Part shown: positions 18,399 through 29,317 of the stretch, in pieces | Position numbering within the stretch: the stretch's first letter is position 1 | Layout of the letters: the number at the start of each line of letters is the position of its first letter | From: Paenibacillus sp. DMB20 | GTDB taxonomy: Bacteria > Bacillota > Bacilli > Paenibacillales > Paenibacillaceae | Length of the DNA: 64,000 nt | NCBI RefSeq assembly: GCF_000987955.1 | Contig: NZ_LAZU01000020.1 | Coordinates: forward strand, 25,822-89,821 | Reading direction: 5' to 3' | Made by a program: the position numbers and the translations under genes | The notes under the pieces: model-generated | The model's database searches: none | Told to the model about the DNA's origin: nothing | Seen by the model: only the letters and a program-made list of their open reading frames with translations

Positions 18399-19382
18399 AT
18401 GAAAAGGAAAGTAATATATATCACGCTTGCGGCAGTTGTGCTCGTTGGCGGTTTGGGCTATCTGTTCCGCACGCAATTGGCCATACTGGCGTTTGATCTG
18501 TTTATGGCGGATAAAGTGGAAAGCTCGCTGCAAAAATCGTACAAACCGCTGAAGAGCGAGCAGGCCCCCGAGCCTGTGGTGCTCCAAAGCGAACCTTTTA
18601 ATGTCATGCTGCTGGGCAGCGACCAGCGGAAGGATGAGCCTGCCCGTTCGGATACGATGATTTTGGCGGTCGTTCGCCCAAAGGAATCCAACGTGTTGTT
18701 GGTTTCCATTCCCCGCGATACCTATGTCGATATCGTTGGCAAGGGAAAGAAGGACAAAATAACGCATGCTTATGCTTTCGGCGGCCATCAGATGGCCAAG
18801 GACACCATGGAAGCTTTCCTGGATGAAAAAATCGAATATTACGCATCGGTCAATTTCCAGGGGTTAAAGGATGTTGTTGATGCCATGGGCGGCGTGGAGC
18901 TGCCAATCGGCAAGGATATCGTGAACAAAGGGAAAGACCACGAGAAGTTTACCGTTAAAGCCAATCAGCCGATTTATATGGGTGAAGACGCCCTGAATTA
19001 CGTGCGCTACCGGGAAGACAGCGATTTTAACCGCACCAAGCGCCAGCAGGTTTTCCTGGATGCGGCAGCCAAACGGCTGATGCAAATCGACCAAATCGGA
19101 AAAGTGCCGGAACTGATCGAAATTATGGGCGACAATTTCCAAACGGACATGCAGCCCAAATTTATCATCGACCTCGCCAAACAGCTCCTGTCCGGCGGAA
19201 AACCGGAGATCGCAAGCTTTACGATTATGGGCGAAGGCATGCGGATCAATGGCATTTATTATAATCAGGCTAACGAACAAGACGTTCGGCAGGCGCGAGA
19301 GATGATTGACAATTGGATGAACCCCGATACACCAGAAGCTCAGCTGATGAAACCGGAAAAATCCGAGGAGTCGGTCAAGTAA
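18399..19382 (+). CDS. LytR-CpsA-Psr (LCP) family protein
   Basis: 327 residues. One N-terminal membrane helix, then the LCP domain: NVMLLGSDQRKDEPARSDTM at about 67-86, then VSIPRDTYVDI, and the arginines of YVRYREDSDFNRTKRQQ at about 201-217 that bind the polyprenyl pyrophosphate. LCP enzymes transfer wall teichoic acid or other polymers from undecaprenyl pyrophosphate to peptidoglycan. It lies alone between its promoter and a terminator, near other wall genes. Confidence 0.92.
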   Translation: MKRKVIYITLAAVVLVGGLGYLFRTQLAILAFDLFMADKVESSLQKSYKPLKSEQAPEPVVLQSEPFNVMLLGSDQRKDEPARSDTMILAVVRPKESNVLLVSIPRDTYVDIVGKGKKDKITHAYAFGGHQMAKDTMEAFLDEKIEYYASVNFQGLKDVVDAMGGVELPIGKDIVNKGKDHEKFTVKANQPIYMGEDALNYVRYREDSDFNRTKRQQVFLDAAAKRLMQIDQIGKVPELIEIMGDNFQTDMQPKFIIDLAKQLLSGGKPEIASFTIMGEGMRINGIYYNQANEQDVRQAREMIDNWMNPDTPEAQLMKPEKSEESVK

Positions 19383-19448
19383 GGAAGCAAGACGCAGAGA
19401 TAAACAGACTCCGGCATTCCGGATCGATATAGCGTGTAATCCTATTTC

Positions 19449-19484
19449 AATCAGCAGTCCGGATTGCCTGGCTGCTGATTTTCT
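19449..19484 (+). terminator. Terminator after the LCP gene
   Basis: AATCAGCAG/CTGCTGATT stem with inner CC/GG pairing, followed by TTTTC. Confidence 0.8.
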
Positions 19485-19651
19485 GTCCTTCTTGGAACCG
19501 TATCCGCCGAATTACGCAAGAAAAAATAAAGCGCTTGCAATTAACGCTCAATATGTACGAGGCATATAGCATAGCTATCTAATGGCACCCTTTATCCTTG
19601 TCGCATTACTGACTTGTCACACGCTAAGGCTCATAAGGAGGATTCGAAATT

Positions 19652-20089
19652 ATGAATATCGCGTTTTTTTTGCTGCCTAAACAGGAAGTCATCTGCTTGA
19701 CGTTAGACTCCACGCTTCGGCAGACGCTGGAGCGAATGGAATATCACCGCTACACGGCTGTGCCCATCTTGGATAAGGACGGCCAGTATGCGGGAACCGT
19801 GACAGAGGGCGACCTTCTGTGGCACATGAAAAACTCGGATGGAAAAATTACATTTGAGAATGCATCCAAATTTTTGCTGAAAGACGTTCCGCTTTGCATG
19901 AAAATCAAGCCGGTGTCGATCGAAGCGAATATGGAAGATCTGATTAATCTGGCCAAGGTTCAGAACTTCGTGCCGGTAGTTGACGATATGAACCGGTTCA
20001 TCGGCATTGTGAGGCGGAGCCAGATCATTGAATACTGCGAAAAATTTGTATCGAGAGAGGAAACGATGGAATCCCACGGGGCATCCTGA
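19652..20089 (+). CDS. CBS-domain protein (CbpB/YkuL-like)
   Basis: 145 residues made of two CBS motifs: about 7-62 (MEYHRYTAVPILDKDGQYAG is part of the first) and about 80-135 (ending FVPVVDDMNRFIGIVRRS). No other domain. In Bacillus and Listeria stand-alone proteins of this type bind c-di-AMP and link to stringent signalling; that role here is inference, made more attractive by gdpP, the c-di-AMP phosphodiesterase, 1.5 kb downstream. Strong AAGGAGG ribosome binding site. Confidence 0.8.
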   Translation: MNIAFFLLPKQEVICLTLDSTLRQTLERMEYHRYTAVPILDKDGQYAGTVTEGDLLWHMKNSDGKITFENASKFLLKDVPLCMKIKPVSIEANMEDLINLAKVQNFVPVVDDMNRFIGIVRRSQIIEYCEKFVSREETMESHGAS

Positions 20090-20308
20090 CAGTGGCGGCA
20101 ATCACATAAACCGGCAGCCCTGATCAGCATGCAGCAGGAATACGTTTCAAAGGCATAATCAACACGCATTTTTACATAGGCCTGCCGTCATTGTTTTATG
20201 GTGATGCGGGCCTGTGCTGTAGATAAAGAGGCCTCCATGGGGCTTTGTGTGGGCATCGGTCTTTTGTGCTATAATGGAGAATAAAGCTTTTTCAGGGAGA
20301 GATGGGAC

Positions 20309-20620
20309 TTGCCAAACATGCCGAAGGATTTGGATGTGGCTAAACGTGCCAAAGTAATTGAGTGGCTCAAGACCGAATTGGTCGATAATGTATCCCGATT
20401 GTTTAAAGCGCTATGGGAAGGAAGCACGACGAAGGTGGGCGATAGTCTGGCCAGCCTGATGATGAGTTCCTACATACTTGGCCGCAGACTCGGAATGTCC
20501 TATCGCGATTTGGATGATCTCTTGATTGAAAAATTGAAAAAGCATAAGCAGGAAGGGCATCAGTTAGAGGATTGGTATCAGGATATTTCCACGCTTGAAG
20601 AACATTTGCGTAAGAGGTGA
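20309..20620 (+). CDS. MazG-like family protein
   Basis: 103 helical residues of the short MazG-like family found in front of yybS in Bacillales (VIEWLKTELVDNVSRLFKALW, then GDSLASLMMSSYILGRRLG). True MazG acidic NTP-binding EExxD motifs are not evident, so enzymatic activity is doubtful. TTG start at 20309 after GGGAGA; ATG 20318 is an alternative. Six bases separate it from yybS. Confidence 0.7.
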   Translation: MPNMPKDLDVAKRAKVIEWLKTELVDNVSRLFKALWEGSTTKVGDSLASLMMSSYILGRRLGMSYRDLDDLLIEKLKKHKQEGHQLEDWYQDISTLEEHLRKR

Positions 20621-20626
20621 ACATAT

Positions 20627-21544
20627 TTGAAACAGCGTTGGACTACGGCGGCATGGAGTGTGATTTATCTGCTTCTGCTGCTCTCGCTACTCACACCATT
20701 TTCGATTGTAACCGCCTTTCTTCTCGTATTGCCGGTTGCAATCCTGTTCGCGGCACTTAATGTAAAATCCTTCATATTCCATGTAGCGCCTGTCTGGCTG
20801 GCGGTGGCTTTGATTCACCCGGTCTACGTCCTGATGGCCGCTTATTTCCTTATTCCCGGTCTGATGATGGGGTATGGATACCGTAAACGGGCACCCGCCA
20901 TGCGCGTGCTGAAATTCGGGATGGCTACGATGCTGATTGAGCTGCTGCTTCTACTAATGATCGGAACTGCCTTTTTCCAGTTGAATCTGGGCCAATACGT
21001 GGATGAAATTGTGCAAGTGACGACAGCCCCTCTGAAAGAGATGGGGGTAAACGGCGGTTTGGCCGGGAAAATGACCTGGACTCAGGAACAGACGGACGTT
21101 TTGAGCGCAATGACGATGAGAATGGTTCCTTTCGCCATGATTATCAGCGCATTTTTGATGACGGTGATCACCCATGCATTGGCCCGTCCTATATTAAACA
21201 GTATGGGTTTCTCGGTGCCTGCCATGAAGAAGGCCCGCGAGTGGAAGCTGCCGCGTTCTTTGATCTGGTATTACCTGATCATTGTCATTCTGGATTTCGC
21301 AAGCCGGGGAACGGACAACGGATTCCTTCAAATGATCGTGGCCAATGCGACGCCGCTTTTGCAGATTTGCTTTATGATCCAGGCGCTCGGGTTTTTCTTT
21401 TATCTCACGCATCTGCGCAAATGGCATCCGATCGTTCCGTTTCTCGTAGCCGTTCCGATCGTGCTGTTCCCGCCGATGATCATTATCGGGATTATGGATC
21501 TGGCGTTCCCGCTTCGGCAGGCTTTTGATAAAAACAATAGATAG
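20627..21544 (+). CDS. yybS: YybS, DUF2232 multi-pass membrane protein
   Basis: 305 residues with about eight hydrophobic segments, matching the DUF2232/YybS family. Function unknown; the position before gdpP-rplI-dnaB is conserved in Bacillales. TTG start after GAGGTG. Twelve bases before gdpP, so co-transcribed. Confidence 0.88.
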   Translation: MKQRWTTAAWSVIYLLLLLSLLTPFSIVTAFLLVLPVAILFAALNVKSFIFHVAPVWLAVALIHPVYVLMAAYFLIPGLMMGYGYRKRAPAMRVLKFGMATMLIELLLLLMIGTAFFQLNLGQYVDEIVQVTTAPLKEMGVNGGLAGKMTWTQEQTDVLSAMTMRMVPFAMIISAFLMTVITHALARPILNSMGFSVPAMKKAREWKLPRSLIWYYLIIVILDFASRGTDNGFLQMIVANATPLLQICFMIQALGFFFYLTHLRKWHPIVPFLVAVPIVLFPPMIIIGIMDLAFPLRQAFDKNNR

Positions 21545-21555
21545 GGAGATAAGTC

Positions 21556-23547
21556 ATGCCTAAATTTCTGCAGAAACGCTGGCACGGCTATCATACCGTC
21601 TGGGCGTTCGCGCTGGTGCTGCTGCTTGTTATATTTGTGTCTTTATATAACACTTGGCTCGGATTGGTGGGTCTGCTGCTTGCGCTCCTGAGCGGATACG
21701 CCATGCTGAAAGCGGAGATGAAATTCCGCAGCGATCTGGTGGAATACATCGGCGATCTATCTTTCCGGATCCGAAGAGTCGAGGGCGAGGCGGTTAGCGT
21801 TCTCCCATTCGGCATTGTGCTGTACAGCGAGGATAAAACGGTGGAATGGCATAACCAGTTCGTGGTGAATATGTTCCCGCATCAAACGCTGGTGGGCATG
21901 TCCCTGAACGAGCTGTTTCCCCAGCTGACGGATGCCCTGCGCGACAAAAAGGAATCCAAGGAAGGTTATCCGAAGGAGTTGCGGCTGGAGCTCAGCCATG
22001 ATCAAAAGTATTACGGTGCTACCGTGATCCCCGAAGAGCGGCTTATTTATCTGGATGAAATAACGGAGCTGGCCGTTCTCCGTCAGCGTTATGAAGAGGA
22101 ACGGCTGGCGCTTGGCATCATGCTGATGGACAACGTGGACGAAGCCGCCCAGGGGATGGACGATCAACAGCGGACGGCGCTTCTTGCCAAGGTCAGCAGT
22201 GAATTGACGGATTGGGCCCGGGAGTTCAACGTATATTTGCGGAGGCTTTCTTCGGAGCGGTTCTTGATGATGCTGAACAAAAGATCCCTGGACGCGCTGG
22301 AGAACAGCCGGTTCGTTATTCTGGACGAGGTTCGCGAGATGACTGCCGATCTAAAGGTGCCGCTGACTTTAAGCGTGGGTCTGGCATTCGGAACGGAAGA
22401 TGTAACGGAGCTTGGCCAGCTGGCGCAATCCAGCTTGGATATGGCGCTTGGACGGGGGGGCGACCAAGCGGCCGTGAAGGCCGGGCAGCGGCTTTCCTTC
22501 TACGGCGGGAAATCCAATGCCGTCGAGAAGCGGACGCGGGTCCGTGCCCGCGTCATCTCCCATGCGCTGCGCGATCTGATGCAGGAAAGCGACCGCGTAC
22601 TGATTATGGGCCACAAGATGCCGGACATGGACGTCATCGGTGCCTCGATCGGCGTGCTGAAGGCTGCGCAGTTGTACAAAGTGGAAGCCCATATCGTGCT
22701 TGAAGGCTTAAATCCGTCCGTGCAGCGCATTATGGACGAAGTACGCAAGGACGAGAGTTTGGCCAGCCGGTTTATATCGACGGAACAAGCCCTTCAGATG
22801 CTGACCGGGCATACCCTCCTTGTCGTCGTGGATACGCACAAAGCGTCCATGACGATGGAGCCGAGGCTCGTGAAACAGGCGGGCCGGGTTGTCGTGATCG
22901 ATCACCACCGGCGCGGCGAGGAATTCATCAACGATGCCGTACTTGTGTATCTGGAGCCGTATGCTTCCTCCGCGTGCGAGCTGGTGACCGAGGTGCTCCA
23001 GTACATTCACGACCGGGTGTCTTTGTCGCCGCTTGAGGCGACGGCGCTTCTGGCGGGTATCACGGTGGATACGAAGCATTTTGCGCTCCATACCGGTTCC
23101 CGGACATTTGAGGCGGCCGGCTTCTTGAGACGCCACGGAGCGGATACGGTGATGATACAGCGGGTGTTAAAAGAAGACCTGACAGAATTTATCGCTAAGG
23201 CAGAGATCATAAAACATGCTAGAATGGTATATGGGCATATCGCGCTGGCGGTGACGCATCCGGGGCAGCAAATTCCCCAACTGCTTATTGCGCAGGCGGC
23301 GGATATGCTGCTGAATATGACGGACGTCCAGGCTTCCTTTGTCATCAGCGAGCGGACGGACGGGCAAATCGGCATCAGCGCAAGGTCGATGGGCCGGATG
23401 AACGTGCAGGTGGTCATGGAAAGGCTTGGAGGCGGCGGTCACTTGACCAATGCGGCCGTGCAGCTCGAAATGACGCTGGAAGAGGCGGAAGCCGCATTGC
23501 TGGAAGTGCTGGAAGACATTGAAGCGAAAGAGGGGTTATTCGAATGA
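21556..23547 (+). CDS. gdpP: Cyclic-di-AMP phosphodiesterase GdpP
   Basis: 663 residues in the GdpP order: two N-terminal membrane helices (about 12-58), a PAS-like region (about 80-150), a degenerate GGDEF domain (about 175-305), then DHH/DHHA1 (about 340-660). Metal ligands are visible in [18 protein letters not shown] and [11 protein letters not shown], and the DHHA1 end has [12 protein letters not shown]. It hydrolyses c-di-AMP to pApA and so affects potassium balance and wall stress. The stop overlaps the rplI start (ATGA). Confidence 0.95.
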   Translation: MPKFLQKRWHGYHTVWAFALVLLLVIFVSLYNTWLGLVGLLLALLSGYAMLKAEMKFRSDLVEYIGDLSFRIRRVEGEAVSVLPFGIVLYSEDKTVEWHNQFVVNMFPHQTLVGMSLNELFPQLTDALRDKKESKEGYPKELRLELSHDQKYYGATVIPEERLIYLDEITELAVLRQRYEEERLALGIMLMDNVDEAAQGMDDQQRTALLAKVSSELTDWAREFNVYLRRLSSERFLMMLNKRSLDALENSRFVILDEVREMTADLKVPLTLSVGLAFGTEDVTELGQLAQSSLDMALGRGGDQAAVKAGQRLSFYGGKSNAVEKRTRVRARVISHALRDLMQESDRVLIMGHKMPDMDVIGASIGVLKAAQLYKVEAHIVLEGLNPSVQRIMDEVRKDESLASRFISTEQALQMLTGHTLLVVVDTHKASMTMEPRLVKQAGRVVVIDHHRRGEEFINDAVLVYLEPYASSACELVTEVLQYIHDRVSLSPLEATALLAGITVDTKHFALHTGSRTFEAAGFLRRHGADTVMIQRVLKEDLTEFIAKAEIIKHARMVYGHIALAVTHPGQQIPQLLIAQAADMLLNMTDVQASFVISERTDGQIGISARSMGRMNVQVVMERLGGGGHLTNAAVQLEMTLEEAEAALLEVLEDIEAKEGLFE

Positions 23548-23987
23548 AAGTCATTTTTATTAAAGATATGAAGGGTCAAGGCAAGAAAGGCGAAGTGAAA
23601 GAGGTATCGGAAGGTTACGCTACAAATTTCCTGTTCCCGCGCGGGGTAGCGCGTCCGGCGACGGAAGGCAACATGAAAACGCTGGAACAGCAAAACGCAT
23701 CGGAACAGAAACGCAAGCAGCAGGAGAAGGAAGATGCCGTCGCGCTAGGTAAACAGCTCGAAGAAATGACGGTTACGCTGAAAGCGAAGTCCGGCGAGGG
23801 CGGCCGTCTGTTCGGCGCCATCACGAGCAAGCAAATTGCCGAAGCGCTGGCCGCTCAAAAAATCAAAATCGACAAACGCAAAATTGAACTGAGCGAGCCG
23901 ATCCGCCACCTGGGCGTAACCCAGGTGCCTGTAAAGCTTCACCCTGACGTCAAGGCGACGCTCAAGGTTCAAATCACGGAGGAATAA
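23544..23987 (+). CDS. rplI: 50S ribosomal protein L9
   Basis: 147 residues with the L9 signature [20 protein letters not shown] near the N-terminus, the long connecting helix (about 45-75) and the C-terminal RNA-binding domain with [13 protein letters not shown]. Coupled to gdpP by a 4-base overlap and only two bases before dnaB. Confidence 0.97.
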   Translation: MKVIFIKDMKGQGKKGEVKEVSEGYATNFLFPRGVARPATEGNMKTLEQQNASEQKRKQQEKEDAVALGKQLEEMTVTLKAKSGEGGRLFGAITSKQIAEALAAQKIKIDKRKIELSEPIRHLGVTQVPVKLHPDVKATLKVQITEE

Positions 23988-23989
23988 GA

Positions 23990-25354
23990 ATGGGCGGAGA
24001 ACTCTATTTCGATCGGATCCCTCCCCAGAACCTCGAAGCGGAGCAGGCGGTGCTCGGTGCCGTCCTGCTGCAGAGCGAGGCGCTAATTACGGCGATGGAG
24101 CGGGTGCAGAGCGAGGATTTCTACGATAAGTCGCACCAGATGATTTATGAGGCCATGGTGCAGCTTGGAGAAGAGAGCCAGCCGATCGATCTGGTGACTC
24201 TCACTTCCCGCCTTCAGGATAAAGGCCAGTTGGAAGAGGTCGGCGGCGTCAGCTATTTGGCGAAGCTTGCCCACGGGGTTCCAACGGCGGCTAACGTAGA
24301 TTATTACGCTCAGATCATTGAGGAAAAATCGATGCTCCGGCGTCTGATCCGCACGGCAACCCAGATCGTAAGCGAAGGATATACCGGCGGCGAAGACGTG
24401 TCCGGCATGCTTAGCGAAGCGGAGCGCCGGATCCTGGAAATCTCCAACCGCAGAACAGGCAGCGGCTTTATCGCGATACGCGACGTGCTGATGGAAGTGT
24501 TCGAGAAGGTGGAGGTTCTGCATCAGAACCGGGGAAGCACGACGGGGATTCCCTCAGGTTTCGTTGACCTGGACAAAATGACGAGCGGATTCCAGCGAAG
24601 CGACCTCATCATCGTGGCAGCCCGTCCGTCGGTAGGCAAGACGGCGTTTGCCCTTAACATTGCCCAAAATGTAGCCATTCGCGCCAAAGAAACGGTAGCC
24701 ATCTTCAGTCTGGAGATGTCGGCGCCGCAGCTGGTCCAGCGGATGATCTGCGCGGAGGCCAACCTCGACGCGGGCGTGATGCGGAACGGCGACTTTAAGG
24801 GAGACGAGGATTGGGCCAAGCTTACGATGGGCATCGCGGCCTTGTCGGAGGCCGAAATCTACATCGATGATACTCCCGGCGTAACGGTTGCGGATATTCG
24901 CGCCAAATGCCGCCGTTTAAAGAAAGAGAAGGGGCTCGGCATGATCCTGATCGACTATCTTCAGCTGATCCACGGGCGCGGCAAGGCCGGAGAAAACCGT
25001 CAGCAGGAAGTTTCCGAGATCTCCCGTACGCTGAAGCAGATTGCCCGTGAGCTTGAGGTGCCTGTCATTGCGCTGTCACAGCTCAGCCGGGGCGTAGAGC
25101 AGCGTCAGGACAAGCGTCCGATGATGAGTGACCTGCGGGAATCCGGGTCGATCGAGCAGGATGCGGATATCGTAGCCTTTCTGTACCGGGATGACTATTA
25201 CAATCAGGAAACGGAAAAGAAAAATATTATCGAAATTATTATCGCCAAGCAGCGTAACGGCCCGGTAGGAACGGTCGAGCTGGTGTTCTTGAAAAATTTC
25301 AATAAGTTTGTCAACTACGAGCGTACGCACGCCGATGCATTTGCCGCCGGTTAG
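23990..25354 (+). CDS. dnaB: Replicative DNA helicase DnaB (DnaC of B. subtilis)
   Basis: 454 residues. N-terminal domain (PPQNLEAEQAVLGAVLL), then the RecA-like motor: Walker A RPSVGKTAFALNIAQN near 211, Walker B MILIDYLQLI near 317, and the DnaB motifs EVSEISRTLKQIARELEVPV and LSQLSRGVEQR. The ring helicase of the replication fork. ATG two bases after rplI. Confidence 0.97.
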   Translation: MGGELYFDRIPPQNLEAEQAVLGAVLLQSEALITAMERVQSEDFYDKSHQMIYEAMVQLGEESQPIDLVTLTSRLQDKGQLEEVGGVSYLAKLAHGVPTAANVDYYAQIIEEKSMLRRLIRTATQIVSEGYTGGEDVSGMLSEAERRILEISNRRTGSGFIAIRDVLMEVFEKVEVLHQNRGSTTGIPSGFVDLDKMTSGFQRSDLIIVAARPSVGKTAFALNIAQNVAIRAKETVAIFSLEMSAPQLVQRMICAEANLDAGVMRNGDFKGDEDWAKLTMGIAALSEAEIYIDDTPGVTVADIRAKCRRLKKEKGLGMILIDYLQLIHGRGKAGENRQQEVSEISRTLKQIARELEVPVIALSQLSRGVEQRQDKRPMMSDLRESGSIEQDADIVAFLYRDDYYNQETEKKNIIEIIIAKQRNGPVGTVELVFLKNFNKFVNYERTHADAFAAG

Positions 25355-25395
25355 CCTAACGGGACTCCATTCATTTTTTGGATAACAAAATATAT

Positions 25396-25495
25396 AAAAT
25401 ATAAGCCAAGCATAAGCTCTTTATTTATGCTTGGCTTTATTGTTTCTATCAGACCTTCTTCGTCTTATGAGAGGAACGATGGACGTTTCTACTTC
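25396..25495 (+). repeat. ~100-bp two-hairpin intergenic repeat, copy 1
   Basis: First half is a 13-pair palindrome AAGCCAAGCATAA/TTATGCTTGGCTT followed by TATTG, which can serve as the dnaB terminator; the second half aligns with copies at 32578 and 50047 (TCAGA..CTTC, CGTC, ATGAGAGGAACGA, CGTTTCTACTTC). In this copy the second hairpin is eroded. Confidence 0.7.
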
Positions 25496-25539
25496 ATTTT
25501 GGTAGCTTACCCAGGACGAATCTGCTGGTATATCTTCTA

Positions 25540-25583
25540 AATCCCGAACAATCGCACACACCCATGTGCAATTGTTCGTTTTT
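25540..25583 (+). promoter_or_regulatory. Candidate pair of inverted PurBoxes (PurR operator)
   Basis: AATCCCGAACAAT (25540-25552) and, on the other strand, AAAAACGAACAAT (25571-25583) each match 12 of 13 positions of the Bacillus PurBox AWWWCCGAACWWT. They face each other 18 bases apart, close to the 16-17 usual for PurR operators, and end just before the -35 of the purA promoter. The same inverted repeat also forms a hairpin before T6, so an attenuator is an alternative reading. Confidence 0.7.
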
Positions 25584-25586
25584 TAT

Positions 25587-25615
25587 TTGACTTTAAAAAA
25601 GCGGACTGTTACACT
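25587..25615 (+). promoter_or_regulatory. Sigma-A promoter of purA
   Basis: TTGACT, 17 bases, TACACT. It begins four bases after the second PurBox. Confidence 0.8.
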
Positions 25616-25669
25616 AATATTGCTGCCTTGACAGTGGCAGTGACGACAGTAAACGTAGTATGTCCATGA

Positions 25670-27007
<1,338 letters not shown>

Positions 27008-27025
27008 AACCTCAAAGCTGTAGGA

Positions 27026-27086
27026 AAAAGCCTGCCGTTAGATCGAGGTCCTTGAAGACCTCGCTCGAATCGGCGGGCTTTTTTTA
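27026..27086 (+). terminator. Terminator of purA
   Basis: Outer stem AGCCTGCCG/CGGCGGGCT with an inner hairpin GAGGTC/GACCTC, then seven T. Confidence 0.85.
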
Positions 27087-27307
27087 CAATCCTATATAGA
27101 AGAAACGTCTAACGTATTAGAGGAATTTATCCTGTGATTGGAAATATATATCCCTTAAATCGTTGGCGCCAGACCCTATAATGTCAGTATAAACAACCTG
27201 CACGAATGTGCAGGGCAGACGTTGTCAAGCGGTCAGTTACAATGTTTTACGATGGATTTGGGGATCCCGCGGAAAGCCGCTTGCAGCGCGAACAGCATGA
27301 CAAATAA

Positions 27308-27348
27308 AAAGATCGGCCCTTTCATCTATAGAGGGCCGATCTTTTTTT
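27308..27348. terminator. Bidirectional terminator between purA and the minus-strand ABC operon
   Basis: AAAGATCGGCCCT/AGGGCCGATCTTT with A and T runs on the two flanks, usable from both strands. It likely ends the minus-strand ABC operon. Nothing else is seen in 27087-27307. Confidence 0.85.
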
Positions 27349-27410
27349 GCTTAAAGCAACTCGCGCTTCGTCGTTTTTAAGAAGGAAGACGAATTCGTCT
27401 CCCGCTTGTT

Positions 27411-28100
27411 TCAGGCCATCATCGGCCGCTCAGAGAGCTTGCCGTCTTCGATGTATACGATACGGTCGCACAAATCGAGCATTCGCTGGTCATGGGTAAC
27501 CATAACCGCCGCCTTTTGCCGCAGTTTCACTTCATCCGCGAGCATTTGGACCACCGTGCGTCCCCGCTCCGAATCCAGGCTTGCCGTCGGTTCATCGGCC
27601 AAAATGAGCTCGGGGTCGTTCATCCACGCCCGCGCAATCGCAACCCGCTGCCGCTCACCGCCCGACAGGCTTTCCGGGTAATGGTTCATGCGGTGTGACA
27701 GCCCCAGCCGATTCAGCAGATCGTCCGCCAGCTTATCGCTATCCCGCTTGGATTTGCCGGCCAGCTTCGAAATAAGCAGCAGCTGGTCGCGAACGGTCAG
27801 ATAAGGAATGAGATTGGACGATTGAAAAATAAAACCGATGTTGTCCAGCCGCACTTCGTTCATTTTCTTGGCGGATAACTTGTCCACTTCCCTGCCGCCG
27901 ATCATAACGCGGCCGCTGGACGGCGACAGCAAGGCACCGGCAATCGAGAGGAACGTGGACTTGCCGGATCCGGAAGGACCGACGACGGCAACAAATTCCC
28001 CGGCCTTTACCGTGAGCGATACCTCATCCAGCACTTTAACCGAGACGTCTCCATCCCCAAATTCTTTGCTGACATGGTCGAATACCAATTTGTCATTCAT
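27411..28100 (-). CDS. ABC transporter ATPase (LolD/MacB type)
   Basis: 229 residues: Walker A GPSGSGKST near 40, Q loop FIFQSSNLIPYL, signature LSGGERQRVAIARAW, Walker B LILADEPTASLD, H loop VMVTHDQRML. It fits the LolD/MacB/FtsE group that pairs with FtsX-like permeases. The start ATG shares one base with the stop of the permease gene, so the pair is coupled. Together with the neighbouring sensor and regulator it looks like an antibiotic- or envelope-stress exporter; the substrate is not readable. Confidence 0.9.
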   Translation of the reverse strand: MNDKLVFDHVSKEFGDGDVSVKVLDEVSLTVKAGEFVAVVGPSGSGKSTFLSIAGALLSPSSGRVMIGGREVDKLSAKKMNEVRLDNIGFIFQSSNLIPYLTVRDQLLLISKLAGKSKRDSDKLADDLLNRLGLSHRMNHYPESLSGGERQRVAIARAWMNDPELILADEPTASLDSERGRTVVQMLADEVKLRQKAAVMVTHDQRMLDLCDRIVYIEDGKLSERPMMA

Positions 28101-29200
28101 TATGCAGCCCTCCCGATGGCTTCGATAGCATCAATTTTGACGACACGGTAGAGTGACAACAGGGAACCCGCGAGCGACACGAGCAGGAACAATCCGGCCG
28201 AGACCAGAACCAGCGACGGGGGCAGGTCAAACGGAATGCGGTTCCCGATTGCGGCGGCTGCTCCATAAGTCAGTCCGATGCTGACAAGCAGGCTCACGAC
28301 CGACAGAAGCAGGACCTGCATGATCAGGTTTCGCGCCAAATAACCGGATTGTGCCCCGATGGCCTTCAGAACGCCAAACTGGTTCATTTTCTGAATCGTG
28401 ATGACATAAAAGAATACGGCCAAGACAAACGCGGCAATGACAAACAGGAAAGCAATCATCATGATGAGCGATCCCTGCTCTTCCTTGTACCCCGGTATTC
28501 CCTTCAGGGCCTGGTCTTTGCTGATGACGTCAATGCCTTCAACCTTCTTGACAAGGGCGTCCGCCTTGTTTGGATCGGCATGGATCGCAACCGCGTTAAA
28601 GAACACGCCGCGCTTGGAATCCGACGGATGTATCGAGGCCCAGCCTTCATCATTCATATGAAGGACGGGCGCGTGGCTGAAGGATTGTCCCTCCGTAAAG
28701 CCGACGATGGTGAACGTTTGGCCGGATGCCTGGTCGATGACCTGATCGCCGAGCTTGAAATCCTCTTCTTTCAATGAGACGTCAGCCAGCACCTCATCGG
28801 CTTTGGTTTTGGCGATCATTTTGCCTTCCACAACCTTCGGAGCTAGCATATGGTCCGTATCGATCGCAAAAAAGGCGGCATCCACCTTGGCGGGCGAGTT
28901 TCCTCGGGTCAGCGTCGTCATTTGAATGCCGAGCGGAGTAGCTGACGACTCGCCAATGGCTTGACGGATGTCCTTCCAGTTATCCTCGGTCAGGATGGAT
29001 CGGCTTAAGCGCTGATCCGATTCTTTTTCCAGGACAAGGTAGTCCGCTTTCATATTTTTGATGGAAGAGGCATTATCGGAAGCCAGTCCCTGGGCCAGTC
29101 CCGTTACAAAAAGCACCAGCCAGGCGATCAGCACCATAATGAACCCGATTAACAAATAACGCAGCTTTGCATGTTTGAGTTCGCGCAGGGCAAGAAACAT
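28100..29200 (-). CDS. ABC transporter permease (FtsX/MacB type)
   Basis: 366 residues: one N-terminal membrane helix (about 17-37), a large extracytoplasmic MacB-PCD-like domain (about 45-235), then three C-terminal helices (about 248-270, 290-315, 330-352). This is the DevC/MacB-like half-size FtsX layout, unlike the ten-helix BceB permeases. It lies downstream of and in line with the two-component genes, 117 bases after the kinase. Confidence 0.88.
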   Translation of the reverse strand: MFLALRELKHAKLRYLLIGFIMVLIAWLVLFVTGLAQGLASDNASSIKNMKADYLVLEKESDQRLSRSILTEDNWKDIRQAIGESSATPLGIQMTTLTRGNSPAKVDAAFFAIDTDHMLAPKVVEGKMIAKTKADEVLADVSLKEEDFKLGDQVIDQASGQTFTIVGFTEGQSFSHAPVLHMNDEGWASIHPSDSKRGVFFNAVAIHADPNKADALVKKVEGIDVISKDQALKGIPGYKEEQGSLIMMIAFLFVIAAFVLAVFFYVITIQKMNQFGVLKAIGAQSGYLARNLIMQVLLLSVVSLLVSIGLTYGAAAAIGNRIPFDLPPSLVLVSAGLFLLVSLAGSLLSLYRVVKIDAIEAIGRAA

Positions 29201-29317
29201 ACCATTTCATCTCCATTCCTTTATGTACTGTAAGCAGGTGATCCCTTCTTGTCTCGACCTTGATATCAGTATAAAAAGGTTATATGAACGGAAAATGAAC
29301 GGGGGATGAGCCGAATC

